From DATDVC01 sp036517695 (GTDB taxonomy: Bacteria; Patescibacteriota; Minisyncoccia; Phycocordibacterales; WO2-35-19), in the NCBI GenBank assembly GCA_036517695.1, contig DATDVC010000046.1:1-14461 (forward strand): a stretch of DNA of 14,461 nucleotides. Reading direction: 5' to 3'. The translations under genes were made by a program, and so were the position numbers. Below the pieces are notes generated by a model. The model worked only from the letters and a program-made list of their open reading frames with translations. It was not told the DNA's origin and ran no database searches. Numbering within the stretch: position 1 is the stretch's first letter; every line of letters starts with the position of its first letter. Shown in pieces: positions 12,766 to 14,461 of this stretch.

Positions 12766-14242
12766 TTTTTGTCCTCTTTACTTCTAAAGTTTCTGAGTTG
12801 ATAATCACCGCATGGAGTCCATTTTCATGTTCTCCGCCAGGATTAACGCAGAGCGTTTCTCCAAGTTTAGCCGTACAGTCTCCTGCAAGCCGCGGTGCTT
12901 CGTGAATGTGGCCAAAAAGAGCTAGGGAGGGTTTAGATTGCTCCAAAAACTCTAGTACTCCTTGGCTTCCAGCGTGGCCACCAACAATCTGGTCGACATA
13001 GCCGAATGGCGGATTGTGGATCACCCAAATTGCTTTCCTATGTCTCAAGTTAAACCAGAGAGACTTTAGATCGCAAAGGATGTCACTGGGACTTTTAACC
13101 CATGCACGATATCCAACTCTAGGAGGAAGAGTCTCAACGAAACTGTATCCAACGATATTTAGATCGTCAGCAAGTACGCTGATTCTCCCATGCATGTGGC
13201 AAAGCAAACCTTCCTGTTCTGCCTCATCCAACAACGAAACATTTTCAATAATGTCGTCGTTGCCAAACATTGCATAAACAGGCCGACCCGGGTGTGAAGC
13301 ATTCCACTGTCGGACTTGAGGAAAGAAATATTCCCGAAGGAACCTTGCTTGCTCAATCCCAACAAATTCAGGTTTTTCCACATCGTGTTTCAACTGTGCG
13401 ATGGTGGAATATCCTGATAGAGCAGATACCCAAGACTCTTCAATAATACCTCTGTAATTACTTGCTCGAAAAATCCTATTCCGCTCCGTGTGGAAAAACT
13501 GCCGCAGACGTTCCGCTATGTGATCCTGCTTACTTTCGAGAAATTCATCAACACCCATAAAGATGTCATGAAGTTTATCACTTGAAAGCTCGAAAAGGAC
13601 ACACTCCAAGATGTGGCGTGAGGGAGCCACTTCGGAGAAATCTTCGCCTTCATAACCAAACAATTTTTTGCATTTGGCGACAAAAGCTAATTTCTTTTCC
13701 GCGTCAAAGACCTTTTCGAATTCCCTAAGCCAATCCACTACGCAGTCTTTGACGATCTCAACTTCCTCATCGGAGAGTTTAAGCCGTTGGCGACCGCTTG
13801 GCAATTTGGCCTCTTGGAAAAAAGCGTAAAGCTTGTCGAGAAGGATTTGCTCCATGAGCATCGACTCAATCTCGAAATATTGGTTGGTCATTTCTTGAAG
13901 TATCGAGCCCTTTCGGACTAAATACTTAGCAAGAGTGTCAGGACCCATTTTCTCATTGAGCTTTTTGATTTCTCTCAAGCTCTGTGTGTAAGAATGAGTT
14001 TCCGACTCATCGTCAATCATGTAGGTTGGTATAACTTCACCACCGAGTAGAAGAATCTCTTCCTCATCCTCAGTATTTTCTTTGGAAGGATCGGGGTAGC
14101 GAGCAAGCTTAATGGCAACTGACTTAGGAGTCAGGTCGCCACCAAATACAATTGCTCCCACTTGTTCAGAATGAGCAAGCTGAAAAGCCTGGTCGATAGC
14201 ATCCCGATTTCCATGCAAATCAGTAGCATAGAGAAACCGCAT
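12749..14242 (-). CDS. Calcineurin-like metallophosphoesterase with long helical insertion
   Basis: 497 residues. The dinuclear-metal phosphoesterase motifs are present in order: DLHG (D8, H10), GGDL (D36), GNDD (327-330, in place of GNH(D/E)), VIHNPPFG (H409) and GHIHEAP (H445, H447), then VNPGG near the end. Between motif 2 and motif 3 lie about 290 residues, mostly charged helix (for example EIKKLNEKMGPDTLAKYLV and LREFEKVFDAEKKLAFVAKC), far more than in compact family members of 160-250 residues. The His of motif 3, which usually helps catalysis, is Asp (D329). No signal peptide, so cytoplasmic. The start has AGGAG 6 nt before ATG and a strong promoter. The substrate is unknown; coupling to a nucleotidyltransferase-like gene hints at nucleic acid or nucleotide chemistry. 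Confidence 0.85.
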   Translation of the reverse strand: MRFLYATDLHGNRDAIDQAFQLAHSEQVGAIVFGGDLTPKSVAIKLARYPDPSKENTEDEEEILLLGGEVIPTYMIDDESETHSYTQSLREIKKLNEKMGPDTLAKYLVRKGSILQEMTNQYFEIESMLMEQILLDKLYAFFQEAKLPSGRQRLKLSDEEVEIVKDCVVDWLREFEKVFDAEKKLAFVAKCKKLFGYEGEDFSEVAPSRHILECVLFELSSDKLHDIFMGVDEFLESKQDHIAERLRQFFHTERNRIFRASNYRGIIEESWVSALSGYSTIAQLKHDVEKPEFVGIEQARFLREYFFPQVRQWNASHPGRPVYAMFGNDDIIENVSLLDEAEQEGLLCHMHGRISVLADDLNIVGYSFVETLPPRVGYRAWVKSPSDILCDLKSLWFNLRHRKAIWVIHNPPFGYVDQIVGGHAGSQGVLEFLEQSKPSLALFGHIHEAPRLAGDCTAKLGETLCVNPGGEHENGLHAVIINSETLEVKRTKNADGL

Positions 14243-14285
14243 TTCCGTCTCCTATCATATGTTAAATATCAATAATTCTATTTTG

Positions 14286-14314
14286 ATAATATCATTGATT
14301 ATATAAAAAGTCAA
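14286..14314 (-). promoter_or_regulatory. Promoter of the metallophosphoesterase/nucleotidyltransferase operon
   Basis: Minus strand TTGACT (14309-14314), 17-nt spacer, TATTAT (14286-14291) preceded by TGA (TGn extension). Both hexamers match the consensus at 5 of 6 positions. The ATG is 43 nt downstream. The DNA between 14243 and 14366 contains nothing else that I recognise. Confidence 0.7.
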
Positions 14315-14366
14315 AGAAACCTTATTCTCCCACCACATCTGCAACACCCTGTTTTAGAATGATTGG

Positions 14367-14461
14367 ATGAGACATTCAATCAGACATATTCTTCAAACAT
14401 TAAAAGCTAACGATGGTAATTGTTATCAAACCGCAAAACAATTAGGTATTCACAGAAGCAC
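14367..14461 (+). CDS. Start of a helix-turn-helix protein (cut by window end)
   Basis: Only 31 codons are visible: MRHSIRHILQTLKANDGN, then CYQTAKQLGIHRS. The spacing ILxxLKxNxGNxxxTAKxLGIxRST matches the Fis/HTH_8 type DNA-binding helix-turn-helix, found at the start of response regulators and of some transposases (for example IS481- or IS3-like proteins). The ATG at 14367 has no convincing ribosome binding site. It is divergent from the metallophosphoesterase operon. Which of these families it belongs to cannot be decided from the fragment. Confidence 0.5.
   Translation, partial: MRHSIRHILQTLKANDGNCYQTAKQLGIHRS

Overview
The window looks like a piece of a Candidate Phyla Radiation (Patescibacteria, probably Parcubacteria-like) genome. 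This is inferred from style, because no ribosomal marker is present. The signs are a compact valyl-tRNA synthetase, tightly packed short operons, a very large modular surface protein carrying a C-terminal peptidoglycan-binding-like module of the kind common in these genomes, and a dihydroorotate dehydrogenase with non-classical active-site residues. The standard genetic code fits all the genes.

Layout. At 1-1020 (+) lies tsaD, cut off at its 5' end by the window edge; it converges, with a 4-bp stop-codon overlap, on a 1256-residue exported, repeat-built surface protein (1017-4787, -). A 286-bp intergenic region (4788-5073) holds the promoter of the surface gene and a cluster of GTCTT(T/A)T-type repeats, including a perfect inverted repeat, upstream of valS. 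The + strand operon valS-prsW-hsp20 (5074-8399) follows. It converges, again with a 4-bp stop overlap, on a minus-strand run read as lemA, a glutaredoxin-like gene, a small membrane protein, tRNA-Phe(GAA) and pyrD (10738 down to 8396). Upstream of lemA is a GC-rich PEP-CTERM (exosortase substrate) protein gene with its own strong promoter and a textbook terminator (10779-11535). Then come a YdjM/DUF457-type membrane protein, a putative nucleotidyltransferase and a large metallophosphoesterase (the last two translationally coupled), all on the minus strand and driven from a strong promoter at about 14300. The window ends inside a + strand gene that opens with a Fis-like helix-turn-helix, possibly a transposase or regulator.

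Functional themes. There is a translation core (TsaD t6A modification, ValRS, tRNA-Phe), envelope and stress functions (surface adhesin-like protein, PrsW-type membrane protease, Hsp20, LemA, glutaredoxin), pyrimidine synthesis (PyrD), and an accessory block from about 10.8 kb to the end. The least explained parts are the surface protein with its three copies of a cysteine-bracketed domain, the orphan GC-rich PEP-CTERM gene, the coupled metallophosphoesterase/nucleotidyltransferase pair, and the repeat cluster in front of valS. Three minus-strand promoters share the extended -10 sequence TGCTATAA(A/T), which may be the housekeeping promoter signature of this organism. No CRISPR array, defence island or complete mobile element is visible.
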